A stretch of DNA of 64,000 nt from Echinostoma caproni (GCA_900618425.1 UZAN01039374.1:122687-186686), one strand, 5' to 3'. Counted from the first letter of the stretch, positions 25,404-38,752 are shown. The notes: generated by a model from the sequence alone, not told the origin. Translations and numbers: made by a program.

Positions 25404-25738
25404 TCACTTCGAATTCGGCGATACTGAATGGAGTATGAGCCCAATGATTTCAGTGCTTCGAAATAAATCTTGGAATTCGTTTCCTTTACAATCTTGGTTA
25501 CCATGTCTTGTGGGCTTTCCTGAATACTTGATTGCATCGCAGCCATGGGTTACCCGCTCGAATGACGTTCTCTGTGTGGGGAAAAATTTAGGCTGATAGC
25601 ACTTTTGGGAACAGCATAAGCTTAAATTTACCAAAGACTCACTTTAGCAAACCAACATGTCTTACAGCTGTAGACAACGCCCTGGGACCGTTTATAGAAC
25701 AATGTAGGTTGTCTTGAACCAGGACACCGAAACCTTTC
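25404..25738 (-). CDS. Candidate two-exon gene end with 71-nt intron; Cys/His-rich product, unknown
   Basis: On the minus strand an open block (25738-25643, FRCPGSRQPTLFYKR ... YSCKTCWFAK) reaches donor AAA/GTGAGT. A 71-nt intron (25642-25572) ends in TTTTTCCCCACACAG, and the same frame continues from 25571 (RTSFERVTHGCDAIKYSG) to a TGA at 25404, adding 55 residues. Both splice sites are near consensus. The join makes a CxxC...HxC cluster spanning the intron, with two more Cys at FRC and QDC. That suggests a zinc-binding module but matches no family I can name. The block is open only from a stop at 25739-25741. An upstream acceptor near 25738 is weak, so earlier exons are missing. Another frame of exon 1 is also open (to 25833) and would end shortly after the same intron. 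Confidence 0.42.
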
Positions 25739-25833
25739 TCATTTGAAGCATACAAACGCTTTGATATCCCAGGAAATACGGTGACTGAGTTTTGTGGTGG
25801 AGGCATATGATCGAGCATTTTATTGCATTGCAT

Positions 25834-28540
25834 TTGACATCATTTTCGATCCACCGTTCATAAGCAACATCAATTGTTCACTGAAGCGTCATTGAATCCT
25901 AAGGTTTTGTCACTATTTTCCATAATTTTAATTCGTCTGCAAACATACCTTTCCTATTCACAGCTAGACCGTTGGATGGTTCAAAAAACTGAAAAATGCT
26001 GGGTACTAGGAATGCATCCCCGTGGCCTAACACGGATTACGTTGGTAGGATCAGATAACGACTTACCTACCCAACATGACATATTTAATTGTTAGACATC
26101 TCTATAATCCTGACTACGTCTTCGGAATCCATAATTGTAAAGTTTATTCGGTAGCATCCTGTGGTTTCAATGATCAGATTCTTTTGAAAACTCGGGGTAC
26201 ATAAAGTGCACTGCATTACTTTGCTTTCGTTCCCTTTTATTAAATAACAATCCATTTAGGAGAACATGATCGCTGAGGTCGAAACCCGTATTGCAATGAG
26301 AATGAAAGTTTCCATTTTTCCAAGTGATGCATCACATTATGTGCAAACTTAAACAGAATGAGAACGAGAGTGATGGAGTGATAGTGCACCGAGCCACTAT
26401 GTCATCTGCATTTGAATATAAGCAAAATTATTCATTCTTTGAATATTTATGGAAGTGCAGTATGGTCGAGTGTACTTTATAATATTTGAATTAGTGACTC
26501 AGGTATGTTATCAACCACGTGGATGAAGGGAGAAAACAATTATGTTATGTTTCGATGCGGTATGCTTTCTACTAATTGACGGTTAACGAAACCAATCGCC
26601 CTCCAATATTTCTGATCGTTTTGAAACGGAGTGCACCAAGTTCGCAACTGAACGACACTCATCCGTTTTTTTCTTGAAAATGCCGTACCCTGGCAAATAA
26701 CGACCGTTCATGAGGAACCTATTCTCATCTGTGTATTCAACACTATGAAAGCGGTCTCGAACACACGCGGATGTGGGCTGTTGACTGGAATCTGAATGAA
26801 TTCTATTCTGCGGCCTACTGATCCGGAACCTGCCAAGATAGGGTTGCAAACCATCTGTTATAAATGCCATTTCAGATGAACATAGTGTTTTATATTGACC
26901 TTTTATCGTTGCGTTACGCCTGCGGTATGCAACGAAAGCTCGATGGGATAATGCATGAAATTCGACGTTATTCAACGAGACGCACAAAGTAAGTTGATTT
27001 TTGAAGATTAGTTTCATATTTCGTGGAATATAATTTTACTTCCTTCATGTTGGGGATGTTATGTATCTAGTCTATGTCGAGGCATATAATTTCAACTGAT
27101 TTAAGACAAAAATATCGTTCATCGATATATCCAACGTGCATCACTGAGAACAGGTATATTGTCCAGTATAAAAATGTTCATAAAACCATAATCGGTAATT
27201 AGAAAAAACAATTCCAGAGGGCTCAGCTGCAAATGCTTTCTAACGCTGAGAAGTAACGTCTAAGCCACTGCAATTTTGTCACAACATGCGAGGTCACGAC
27301 AGTTCGAAGAGTGATAAAACATAATTAAGGGCATTAAAATGGTGAAGTTGGAATAAATGCTTTTCGCCAATATCTATCGACACAAATATGACATTGAAAA
27401 CCAACACATTTATAAACTTAGTGTTTCATTGCACTGGTTCGATCAATATTTGTATGGTAATATAAACGGGGAAATCTTTACCAAACCGAATACTAAAATC
27501 TTGCTTAACCTAAAATGCCTCTGCCAGTGAAATTCACTAGCTAAATGCCAGACAAGTACGAAGTAATCTACAACTCACGAATTTTTGGGCGTAGCACATT
27601 TTGAACATCAGTTCCAACAAGAACATACAAACGATTCAGTGATACTCACTCGTCTTTAGTGGACAGTAACCAACGCGAACGAGCTCCATTTTACTTGTAG
27701 AAACCTGTCAAACTGGCCAGACGTGTAATTCACCATCAAAAACCATGGGTGATACAAAAAGCCTATGATAAAATGAAACTCCTCATCCAAACATAATATT
27801 TCAATAAAACGCGATGGGCGGCAAGGATGGCTGGAATTACCATAAGACGCCATACATTTTGGGACCAGATTGAGTTGTTATGTATATGGAAAACAAATAA
27901 ACAAACCAACCCAATCATTTGCAATGTGCGATTTCGTAAGTGCATTGAGTGATGATTAAGGTCGCGAACTTGAGAATTTTGTGGAACAAAAACGTTTATT
28001 TGATTGAAGAGGTGTTATTTACGGTGCATTTGTTCACTTTAGTATTACAGTGTGGTTGAGTTGACATAGCAAATCCTTTGAGCATCAAGTGTAAGCAAGC
28101 ATGTTCCAATTATTTTATGGCTGAGGGTGGTCAACAATTGGGATAATAAATGCATTCTCTCGTTGTGTGTGGAATTTTATTTCAACTGTATACTTTGCCT
28201 TAACCCAGAATCGTTACAGTATCATTCACTCTCCTAAATGCGAATGAGTAGATAGCAATCAAAACAACAACGGTTAACTGTTATGAGCCCTTACGGAACT
28301 GCACAAATGTCGATTTTTCTGAAGATATATAACATACGGGTTTATTCAAACAAGACGCCATATCCATGTCAATTTACACATCCTTGAAAGGTCGTGAATA
28401 ATGTGGCTCTTTTTAAGGAACTGTGAACGAACTATTATAGGTTAATGATCTGGTTATTGAATTTTGCTTTTCCTGACGCGTGATCACTAACGCTGGGCAC
28501 AAATCACTATTTGTTCACAGAGTGTCCCAAATATTTTCAG
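25834..28540. other. No firm gene; ambiguous block at 26583-27017
   Basis: A minus-strand frame of 144 codons (26583-27017) overlaps a plus-strand block. That block has acceptor GCCATTTCAG (before 26874) and donor AAA/GTAAGT at about 26987 and reads MNIVFYIDLLSLRYACGMQR. At most one can be real, and neither is supported further. Confidence 0.35.
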
Positions 28541-28649
28541 GGAATACCGAAGGAATGTTTTAGGGAACTGCGCATTTCAATCCAAAGATGCATTCATCTG
28601 TTTGTGTGACATCGAAAGACGTTGCGCGCGTGACGATCAGGAGGACTAG
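28541..28649 (+). CDS. Candidate exon in a local G+C and CpG peak, frame uncertain
   Basis: Acceptor CAAATATTTTCAG leads into a CpG-bearing block. One frame (EYRRNVLGNCAFQSKDAFIC ... CARDDQED) ends in TAG at 28647. A second frame is open from a later acceptor (TTTTAG, exon from 28564) to a consensus donor GTAAGT at 28669. Both look protein-like, so the block may be a real exon with the frame undecided. No partner exon was found. Confidence 0.25.
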
Positions 28650-31600
28650 TTGTATGAAAAACACTAAAGTAAGTGGACTTTTCACGGTTTCATCGTGGAT
28701 GTTGCACGTCAGTGATGTGTAAACACTGTTTTGTCCCGTTGATCATTCGTTCAGTTGACGCATACCACAATGCAGTCCTCAGCAATGCCCATAGCTGACC
28801 AGTATATTTCAACCCAGACGATTTGCGGGTAAAAGTATATTGATGACAAACATTTAGTTTAATACAAATACTTCCTAAGAAGTGTATATTGAACAAGTGA
28901 ACAATAGCTTCCAATCAACCGCCTCCGCCAAATAATGACTGATTTAAAAATCTTTTCATATTATTTGTTCCACCTTTCGAGTTCTCTGTGGGTAATGAAA
29001 AATATGAGAAATGTGATTTAAGGTAAAGCAAACAAGAAGACAAAATCTGGTTTGTAACCCACTAGAAGCGATATCAGCAGGCAAATTATGTTCAATTATT
29101 TTGTTAATATAAGAGTAATCGCCGTATAACATGCTGTTCTGAAACACTTGTACTTCGATTGTGTAAAAACTCCTGTATTTAAACAATGTCGCTTCCAAAT
29201 AGAAAAGATAGTAGCTTTCTCAATAATTATGGGGAAGCTGTATCACTTTGATAATCCACGAATCAATGAACAAATACTTCCGCTAATTATTCTTCCAGTC
29301 ACTCACACACCAAGATAATCAAGCAAACTAAGGGCTTCACACATTGTATTATAATTATTTGTTAACATCTAAAATATTTCACATCATTTACCTTTTTATA
29401 AATTATGGATTTCTAACTTATTCCTCCATCCATAGTATATTTCCTACGATTTGACCATTCTTGCACACATTATTCTGCATTCGATGTCCTAATTTAATTG
29501 CCCTTTCTACATCATCTCAAGCATCAGATGCATCCACAGTCACTGAACAAGAACACGTGACTTTGCTCAGTATATAGTAGTAATTATAATGACTGTCCAA
29601 ATTGTTCCACGTTCGAACTGCTACGAATCGCTTACCTGCACATCAAACATAATCACTCTTACCGTGTCATACGCCATTCACACGGGTATTGTTATCCTCG
29701 CTTATAATTAAATCTCTGCAAAGCAGCCTGTTGTAAGAAGAATCTATACTTTGTTCATCAGTTGCGCTAGTATATGAATTCTCTCCTAGGGTAAGGCAAA
29801 TTTATTTGTTCTCTTATACGCTTCAGTGAACGCCTAAAATTTGATCTAGTTATGGTGACAAATAAAAAGGTAAATATGATGTTATTTTGGGGAAAAATAA
29901 ATCAACTCCGATAACAAAAAATCCGAAAATTTATTTCACTTTGCGATATAATTTTCATAATCAAAGGCTTTTCAAGCGTTACATTTGTTGTATGCAAATC
30001 AATCGTTTTCCTCAAATTGATCCGGTTTTGCCCCATGAGGTCATGGAATGCAATTTTAGGGTGACAAGTTTGACAAAACACCGCAAGATCAGTTCCGTCA
30101 TTTTTCGAGAAATCAGTTAGTTCGTTCATATCTGTTAGACTACTGTTAGATTAGGTAAAGGCCTATCAGTAGTGAATCACCGTAGAAACATCGTATCCAC
30201 TGTTCTGAGCTTCTGCCATTCAATTCGTAAGTGCCACTTGAGATTGACGATAATTTTGGGGTTCGGGTATATAATCTTCTTGAGAACAGCTTAATCAGGT
30301 TGAATTGGGCTCTGATAGTTCACATATACACAAACAATTTGTGGGGTGTAAATAATTTAGTAAAACATCAAATGCGCTTACGTGAAATTTTGCTTATCCT
30401 GATAGAAATAACTTTATAGTCTTATTTCTTTCACGCTTATCGTTTATATAGGCGCTTATTCCATGATCATCCACACATATCGAATGCGGCTTGATAACTG
30501 AGGCCTGTGCAATAATGATACAATTTACACTAATACAAGTGTTATTGTTATGTGGGAGGTTGCTAACATGTTTGATCATTTATCACGCTCTGCCCAATCG
30601 GATTTAATAAATAATGGAGTGGGCTGTGGCTACCACTTCGCATACAGCCATCCTCTCTAAGCGGTCTTGATTGTTTATGACCGTTAAAAGAAACCGTCAA
30701 CCGTATCCTTTTGCGTACTACTCACAAATGTGACTGGTACGTCACACCAGTAGCAGTAAAATAATTTTGCCATCAGTAATGATAAAGATCCTGGATTTCA
30801 CTTTAAAAAGCTGTTCCTTAGTTTCAGAAAAAATCTATTTCTTTATGATTTTAAGATTTTCGGCCGGTTTGTTTTACGAAAGTTGTTATTTCAGTGAGCT
30901 TAGTGCTTTCTCGATTTTCTTATTTGATTACTTGATAACTATTTATAGTGCTGGAGAAAAATTTCCTCGTGCGTATATCACGAAGCATTAGGAATTCGGG
31001 TCCATCACGATAGTGTTTTCCTCTTACACATTTAGTGTGTTACTGAAATATGGCAAGCGTTGACTGCACTATGTGGCTGTTATTTTTCGTTTGTCTTATC
31101 CTCATTCACCTAACGATGCTGGGTCACAAATCCAGGCGTGAGAGAATTCTTGATCCAACGAGAGATTTCTCACTACGCGTTTCGTTCTGTAACAGACTTT
31201 TATCACGTTTGTGATTGATAGCGTAAGTTGTCATCAAGTCCGCTTTCCATACCATCGTGTCCATTTTCTAGTCGGGGGATACTCATTGCTCTTCATTTCT
31301 AGGAAGCCCGATGAAACAGCTGGATGAAAAACCGACAAAGCATTTCAGTGATGAGTGATACATTGATTCAAATAAACGACCAATTTTCATGAATTACATT
31401 AGTATCGTGTTATCAATCGTCATTCGCTAGTTAATTTAGGGTCCCTAACAAGTATATATAACAGTTCTATCCAACTTTTACTCAAGTATCTGAACTTGAC
31501 TAGGAGTCACAGGTTGATTGATATTCCTGATTCCTGTTGATGGGTAGACTAATCGAGAAAATAGATGCTGAAAATTCGGGTGTTAGAAATTTACTCCCGT

Positions 31601-33705
31601 TTTGTTCTCTTCGTGATTGTTTGGACTATAGAATGTGCAGAAGGCTGTTCCCCAATAATGGATGCGCATAACAGCCGAATATGATCCAAGTCTGGATGGA
31701 GTTCAAAGCTATTGCCAAATCGTTTGTTCCAGTAAACCCTTTCGCTTTCATACATTTGAATTATAAGGAAAAGAAACGTGTACAGAATAGACAGTGACTG
31801 TCAATTTTACGCTGTCTGAATCGCCGGTCAACGTGCATTAAATAGCCCGAAATTTCGCAAGAAGAATGCCTCAAATTAGCGGTTGTTGTGAATGAAGTGC
31901 TTAATGTGTGGTTTCTGTGTAATTGTAAAAGATAGTTTCAGTTGAAGGAATCCATAAAGGAGCATGACTAGGCGAAATGTTGTGTGATACTTAAAAGTAA
32001 TACCCCTTGGAATGATAATTCATCTGAATAATACCGGAAATTACTCGATATAGATATTGGAATGTTAGGCAGTACGGAACTGGTAAATCAAGTGGATTAA
32101 ATGAGGTTTGTTAGTATAGAAAGTATGTATCACCAACGATCAGGATATGGTGATGGAAGGTATGGAGGAACAGGGGGGGGGGTTCACGGCAATTACCGTG
32201 GTAACAAATTTTGCTTACAAATATTGGAATTTATTCACCTAATGAAAACCGCCGTTGGTGCACGCCAACAGCTGATTAGTACGATACAAAAATGTTAGGT
32301 TACTAGTTTATTTGAACGTGAGTTTCTTCGTGTAGGAAGTAATTGCAAACCCTCAGGAAAGAAAATCACAAACATCAACAACTGAATCGTTCAGTAAGTT
32401 GTGGGTAATATTCACACTCAAGCTGTTATGGCTCGTTGTCAAGTTTACTGAAGCTGGAAATAGGTTTCTTCAATTCGGTAACAGCATTTATAAGAAAATT
32501 CATGAAAGTTGCTTACTTGGGCTCTTGGATGTATATTTTGTTGTTCCCTTGAAACTTGAAAGAGCCATAAAGCAATGACTTCTGTTCTGCAAACTTCTTT
32601 TCATCGTTCAGAAACAACACAATAATGGCTTGCTAATTCATCTAATCGTTTTTTTTCCAATAAACTGCTATTTTCCCTTCTTCTATAAATATTATTTGTT
32701 GATTTGCTATTTTCCTTTTAAAACCAAGTTTTCTGAAAAGGTCTTTAAACCGTTGTACTCTGTTTATTCTTCTGTCACTTAATCTAAACATACCCTAGCA
32801 AATGCACATGGAACTCACCATTCAAAGAGTTCTGTTCTCGTTTTTTTTCACATATTTTTGTTGACAAATTAGGACGACTTTGAATAACTGACCTATTGTT
32901 TTATCGAATTTCTGTTATCCCCTAATATTTCCCATGGTCCTGGTGGAAACGAATTTGCCCCCGTTTCTTCCAGACTCGTGGTCATCAATCATGCTACCCA
33001 AACTTATGTGGACGTCCGCGGATATGCAATCAATATGTATATATTTATATTATCCATTGCCACAACACATTCTATAGTTCTCGCCACAGACCTTTTTCAC
33101 ACGAGTCTTCCACTACTTATGTTCTGCTGACAAATTCAATTCAGTAAAGAGAGTCAGAATAAAATGATAATCACGCACCATGAATGAGTTATTTGTTGCC
33201 ATTTGACTCCACATCAGTATCTTAAATTCACTGACAAAATAGATAGTGCTTGCTTTCTTAAGCAAGCTAATACAAAACACACATTGGTCATAGAGCATGT
33301 GCCCAATTGATGATTTCGCACAGTTGCGCGTTCTTGACCAATTTATTCGTGTTCACAATGTTTGTTCTCTGTGGCACATGTTAGAAAGAGTCAACCACGT
33401 TAGTATACTTAGGATTCTACAGTGGATTTATCTTTCTTGGCTATTAATTCCCCTGAATGACACACATTTGCTGCATTCTCTCAGCAAAACGCGGTACCAC
33501 CAAAGAAGAAAACTATTCATCCAATACCGCTTGATGCTTGGGCATAACTCGTCAGTTGTAATGTGATATGCGTTTCAAACTGTTACTTGGCAGACGAAGT
33601 TCATTGCAGAACACGAGAACTGTCAATTCATCATGCCCAAATGAACACGCAGTAACCCCGTTTGTTTCAGACAGAACAAACGAAATGCCGGATGCATCCA
33701 AAAGA
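28650..33705. other. No gene recognised
   Basis: Strongly AT-rich sequence. Only the G10 run at 32173 stands out. Confidence 0.5.
32173..32182 (+). repeat. G10 homopolymer
   Basis: Ten G in a row within a glycine-rich spurious frame (32101-32298). Length errors are likely here. Confidence 0.9.
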
Positions 33706-35873
33706 TCAGAAAGAGAGAGAGAGTAAAGGCAAATAAGAAATGGTATTCGAATTTAGAACGGCTTGTTGGAGAGAGGAGGGAGCGTTTAGTATCTCAGGAT
33801 CCTGAGCTGATTGCAAGTTCACGGTGGCTTCTATGCACGACAAATTAACCGAGAAATGTAATCGCGTGACCACTAACGACCGATCTAATTTAGCCAACAA
33901 CCAGCTGGCCGCAATTTCTGACAAAGGGTTGGTGGTTGACAGAACGAATAGTGACTGTGACTGATAGTATGAACTGTTTACTGGGAAGTTTGAAAACGTA
34001 TATCTAAATCGGGCATCTTATCAGTCATATTTATTCCCATTAATTTGCAAATGAGGGTATATCAATTCAGAATACGTTTTTTAATTTTCAGTTACGGAAA
34101 ACGCTACAACTAACATCTGTATCAGATTTCAAGTCAAACCGTATGGTCACTTTGTTGTGCGTTTTCGATAAACTGTAAAAATCATGCGCCCCGTCCTTTC
34201 ACTGTGATATCTCACAGATAGCAACATCTGATTACTTCTGAAGGATACGACTCAAGATAACTGAAAAATGACCCCAATCAATTGAGTTCAATACGTGGGT
34301 TCGTACAATCCGTGAAATTTGTGGTAAGAAAGACAAACGTAGACAGTACTTTGCAATTTACCAGCAGATTTGGCTGTGTGCCCAAGTCTGAACTCAATCT
34401 GTTTGCGTTTAGCTGCTTGTTAATCAATTGGTTTGCATACACATGCGCGTGACCTGTTACGGTTCAAAGCCAAGTGAAAACAATCATTGCCAGTTTTATC
34501 CTATCTGGAAATCCATGATAAAAACCGCTCGAAAATAACAGTAGTTTCCTGAACGGATTAATTACCGAAATTTGAAATCCTAACATTCGGTTGAGTGATA
34601 AAAATGTTGTCCCTTATGAAATCAGACTGGATATCATCGATTTTACAATTCCTAATTTCCAAAGATTCTACTTCAGTAACGTTTTTTCAATCCCGCCCAT
34701 CAGGGACCGAATTAAGAACAAAATGCGAAGGATCCTGGAATTGCAATATAACTCCACTTTCCAGCTTAGAAAATTTACTTATCTTGGTCGGAGGACGACG
34801 AGAGGAGGGGTGGTGTGGTGGCTGACAAGCAAGTATTCCGGTTGGTTTCACTAACCTGGAACGAATACCAACTGACATGTCCCAGCACTAATTATCACAA
34901 TCGTTTTCTGATTTAGTGTCTTGGCTATCAGCAGATTTGTAAAATGGTGATCACACCGACATGGTTATGACATTTGTATCTTAATGCTTTCAACCGGCTT
35001 CCCCTCCTCGCCTCTGATCATGGTCGGCAGACCATAACATCGTGGTTACACGTGAGAGGTGGTGATTTGTTACAATCTCGTGATTGCTGGATTTAAGTCA
35101 TAAACGTCCGTATTGGATCGTGCAGCGACGAACTGCAAATGAACTGGAGCTGGGTGGGTGACGGGGGTGATGTTAAGGTATNAGAGTCGAATACAATACA
35201 CCTAACCCAATCTTCCTTTTTCGCTTTCTCATTCGGTCAAGCGCAGCAAACCAGTTGCGCAATCAGTTACGGTGAGCGATTATTTGTGTACGTAAGTGTG
35301 CTTGTGTGTGCTTGTGCACTTTTCCAAAAGGCTGCACGATGAACCGCGAAGAGACATTCACGTATGCACACGTACGCACACAGTTATGCGCACATACGTC
35401 AAAGTATTCACGCATTAGTTTGTCAGTTCGCAGTGCTTAGTTATAGTAATGAAGCAAATATGAAGTGTCGTCATCAGCGGGTCTGGAATTCCAATAAACA
35501 ATCGGTTTCTCTCAGTGCCCACATTCGGACATGGACCACCTGGTCGTGTTGTTGTTCCTCTTGTTTTTGTTTGTGGTGGTGTGCAAAGCAGTTTGCCGGT
35601 TATTGGTCGCTGCTCCCCCATTGCAACTAGTTACCACGGTCGTGATTGTCGTCAATCAGGGCACGCATCGGGGGACTCAGGACAATACCAATTGATTTAT
35701 CATTGGATGATTTTGATGAACCGATAGATTTTCTGTACAGTTCACTGTATTCTCGCTCCCACTTTAGTGGTATTTGTTTTCTTTTTGAAGATAAGCTTCC
35801 ATCCAGTTGAAACATTTCTGTGTACTTTTTATTCCTAACGTCGGTGGTAAACCTGATATACATATATGGAACA
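33706..35873 (-). CDS. Candidate gene 3' end: two phase-matched exons, function unknown
   Basis: On the minus strand a penultimate exon (35873-35635) has acceptor TTTTATTTTTTAG and donor GTG/GTAACT. It encodes about 79 residues (VPYMYIRFTTDV ... SPPMRALIDDNHDR), rich in Lys, Ser and Glu. It ends on one base of a codon. The terminal exon (33917-33706) has acceptor CAACCCTTTGTCAG, begins with two bases of a codon, and reads IAASWLLAKLDRSLVV ... LPLLSLSF to a TGA. The junction codon is GAA. The terminal exon is visibly richer in G+C and CpG than its flanks. A minus-strand AATAAA lies at 33342-33347. The intron would be 1717 bp. No family was recognised, and upstream exons were not established. 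Confidence 0.38.
35120..35634. other. G+C-rich block with imperfect CACGTA/CACA repeats
   Basis: It contains loosely repeated ACGTATGCACACGTACGCAC-type sequence around 35358-35400 and a block open on both strands around 35415-35630. It adjoins the donor of the candidate exon 35635-35873. Its minus frame (GEQRPITGKLLC ...) begins 10 bases past that donor in another frame. It may hold an alternative exon or 3' end, or a repeat. Confidence 0.25.
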
Positions 35874-35950
35874 CTAAAAAATAAAATTTTTAGAACTTTC
35901 CTATGATGTCCATTGCAATTATGACTGAGATAGTGTACATTTATTTTCTC

Positions 35951-35985
35951 TTGGTTGGGCCTCATCAGCACTGTCCACATGAACC
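35951..35985 (-). mobile_element. Short remnant of SINE family 1 body
   Basis: The plus strand reads TTGGTTGGGCCTCATCAGCA, close to the GGTTGGGTCTCATCAGCAGTG of the full copy at 14806. Neither B box nor tail is recognisable. It would lie just upstream of the candidate minus-strand exon ending at 35873, inside its upstream intron. Confidence 0.4.
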
Positions 35986-36300
35986 GATAAAGCGATAAAT
36001 TCACAGGTGATTTTTGAGAACAGAAATCAGCCCGAACATGCGGGATCTCCAACAGACCAATATTGCTCAAGTTATTTATCTTGGAAGTATACTTTGGATT
36101 GTATCCTAGCAAACGAATCACCCCAAAGCATTCTGCTTCAATAACCGTAAATGCTGTACAAAATCAATTCATACTGTTATGTAGTCATATATATTTTCGG
36201 TAATACACTTTATTATGGCTTGTCCGTAGAAAATCCTATAGATTACAAAAGGGATTTCAACTTGGTTTTAAATTAACGATGTCAATCCAGTATTATTTCT

Positions 36301-36315
36301 ATTATTATTATTATT
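36301..36315. repeat. (ATT)5 microsatellite
   Basis: Five ATT units in an AT-rich stretch. Confidence 0.85.
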
Positions 36316-36960
36316 CATATTTTGGTTATTATTTTTACTGAAAATTCCCACTCGCATAATTCTGCGAATGATTATCAACAGCTCGTACTTTTTGTATGCG
36401 CGTCACTAGTGCATGTAGTCCTACCAGCTTTTCGGGGTTATGCAGTTTCTTACTCGATGAGTGAACGCTTTTGGTGTTATTACGTCGATAGTTATTTCAG
36501 CTTTTCCCACAATATCATCATATAATCACTCTGTTAGCACCAGCCAGAAACTCACAATGAAAGGGAACTTTTTGATTTTCAGGAGGGAAGACGAATTGCG
36601 TTGCTTTCTGTGTTGTTCTTTCACTCTCTCTTTTTAGAACAGCAGCTAGTTTGTGTCTATTTACTGTTCTTTGGAGCGAATAGGTCCGTAGATGAGCAGC
36701 ATTGTTAACATAATTTCTTTATTTAGTGGCGAGCAGTTTTGCTGTGGTTTGGCTTATTCACGCACTCGCAATATTGGTGCCTTAAAAACATATCGAAACC
36801 GGTAGCGGTCAACGTGCGACTCCCAGTCACCGAGCAAGTATTTCCGACAACCGAGTTCTACTTCATCCAAAATATCACTATAAAATTGCTGGTAACTAGC
36901 GGAATGTGGAAAAGTAAGCAGCCTTGGAATATAGTTAGAATTGACGAATCAATGGGTAAC

Positions 36961-36980
36961 AACTAGTGTAAGCACTAGTT
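36961..36980. repeat. Perfect 8-bp inverted repeat with 4-nt loop
   Basis: AACTAGTG, TAAG, CACTAGTT. It lies just after an ORF-ending region of no known role. Confidence 0.8.
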
Positions 36981-38611
36981 AACTGGAAGATGTTTCCAAC
37001 CGTTAGTAATCCTGGACATTAGTAATGAGATAAACTAGGTGCTTCCTATTTTCTAGTTTACGCCTAAGTGGCTCCGTATAAGAAAATATTCAATGCTTTA
37101 TTTGGAAACTGACGCAACTACTCATCATAATAAACCCTCGGAAGCGACTAAAGGAAGACGATTTACGAGACACTGATAAGTCGGATGTTTTATTTGGATT
37201 TATAAATGTCTTTGTGAATCGCTTTTCATGTGATTAGTCTGGATAACGTGAAATACAAAAGGACCGATAAAGTTCAGTAATGAAAAGGAGATTTGGGTTA
37301 GTCTACAGAAGAATCTTTTACTCCGATAAAAACCAAGAATTATTGAGCAATACCAATAGTGCACCAGATGGCGTCATACTCGGAAAATAGGAAAAATCAT
37401 TAGATCACATAAAGATGGTGAACTGTACGGACTGTTTACAACAATCACACAATATATTGAAGAAGTGTACTTAAGAAAAATATGCAACCGCCGAAAATAA
37501 AGTTGCAATAGTGGATATTGAATTGTCATTCATTCGGAATATCACCCGCCAACGAAAAACTCGATTATGAATTAGGGACTACAAGTAGACATGTGCAACA
37601 CAAGGTCAACCTTTCAAGAACGATGAAGTTAACGTGGGAAAAATAATTTCAAAACTTGAAAAATAAAGAAAATATCATTAGTAATTGATAAACAAACGTG
37701 CCTGATCTATTAGTTTGAGAATCCAACCATGAACCCATATCATTGAAGTTTCTTGGTTTTAAATCAGTCCCCGAGTGATCACGTCTGTTTTCATCAGTTG
37801 ATCAGTTTCACCACATGCCACACCAAGAAGTTATTTTATTTCGGAAGTAAATTATTTTCGCCGGGTTCTCGGTCGCTGGGGTTTAGTAATTGTTTTCAAT
37901 AGAATCATTCAACACTTCCCATTTGGTGGCATAAATATCTCGATAGGCTAACCAGAAAATCTACTCTAGATGCAGCAGACCGGGTGAACTTGACACGAAA
38001 ATGCATGCAGTTCGATTACATCACCTTCGGAAAGAGGTAACTTGTATTATCTTACATTTAATCAGCAGGTTGTGTTTAAATGCCGCATCCATCTTTACAA
38101 CTATTGCTTTCACCATTTGCAAAACGAGAAGGGACGGGGTAATGTAAAATGTATAATTAAATTAATTACCAGTCACATGATTTGTGTTGTGTCTGTTCGT
38201 GTAAGTATATGCATGTGTACTGAAGTAATTTCCATTAGTCTATTCCTTATCCGGCCGATTGCATCATCATTGATTAAAATCACCGAAGATGATTTTCTTG
38301 ACTGTTTTTTAATCAGCACCAAACTAATAAATAAGTTAATAAAAATGGCTAGGATGGAGCGCCAGTAAAATGTCTAATGTTCCCTTTTTTATTCTACGCT
38401 CAATGTATTCATTGGGGCCTCGCCTAAATAAGCGGCCGTTGAGCAACACATATGTTTTGTGTTTTGTAATGGTTTTGTTTCAATTAAGGAAGATAATCGT
38501 TTGATAATTGAGATGAGAGAAGAAAGTTCCCAACACATTTGAAGGGTTCTTCACACTGGTCAGCTGTACGCATTCAAGGTAGTAATAATAATAATAGTGG
38601 TAAACTTAAAC

Positions 38612-38752
38612 CTTCATCCCATGAATAAACAGACACGTGGGGCTGTCAATCCAAGAACTGTCACTGCGGTCCAGTGAACCGCTCGGGTGTTGCTGTTGGT
38701 GGTACTGGTGATTGATGCGGTGACCGTGGGATGTAGGTTGTGGTGTTGCAAT
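38612..38752 (-). CDS. Candidate exon end with Gln/His run, function unknown
   Basis: On the minus strand an open frame after a TGA near 38753 reads TPQPTSHGHRINHQYHQQQH, then PSGSLDRSDSSWIDSP, to a donor-like AAG/GTTTAA at 38612. The block is clearly richer in G+C than its flanks. No good acceptor was found, and phase 0 at the donor does not fit the exon ending at 35873. Confidence 0.22.

Noticed and set aside
26583..27017. 144-codon minus-strand ORF
   Set aside because: Length is expected by chance. It has no acceptor, and a competing plus-strand block with good splice signals overlaps it.
32101..32298. Glycine-rich 65-codon ORF
   Set aside because: The glycine run comes from a G10 homopolymer. 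No splice or start support was found.
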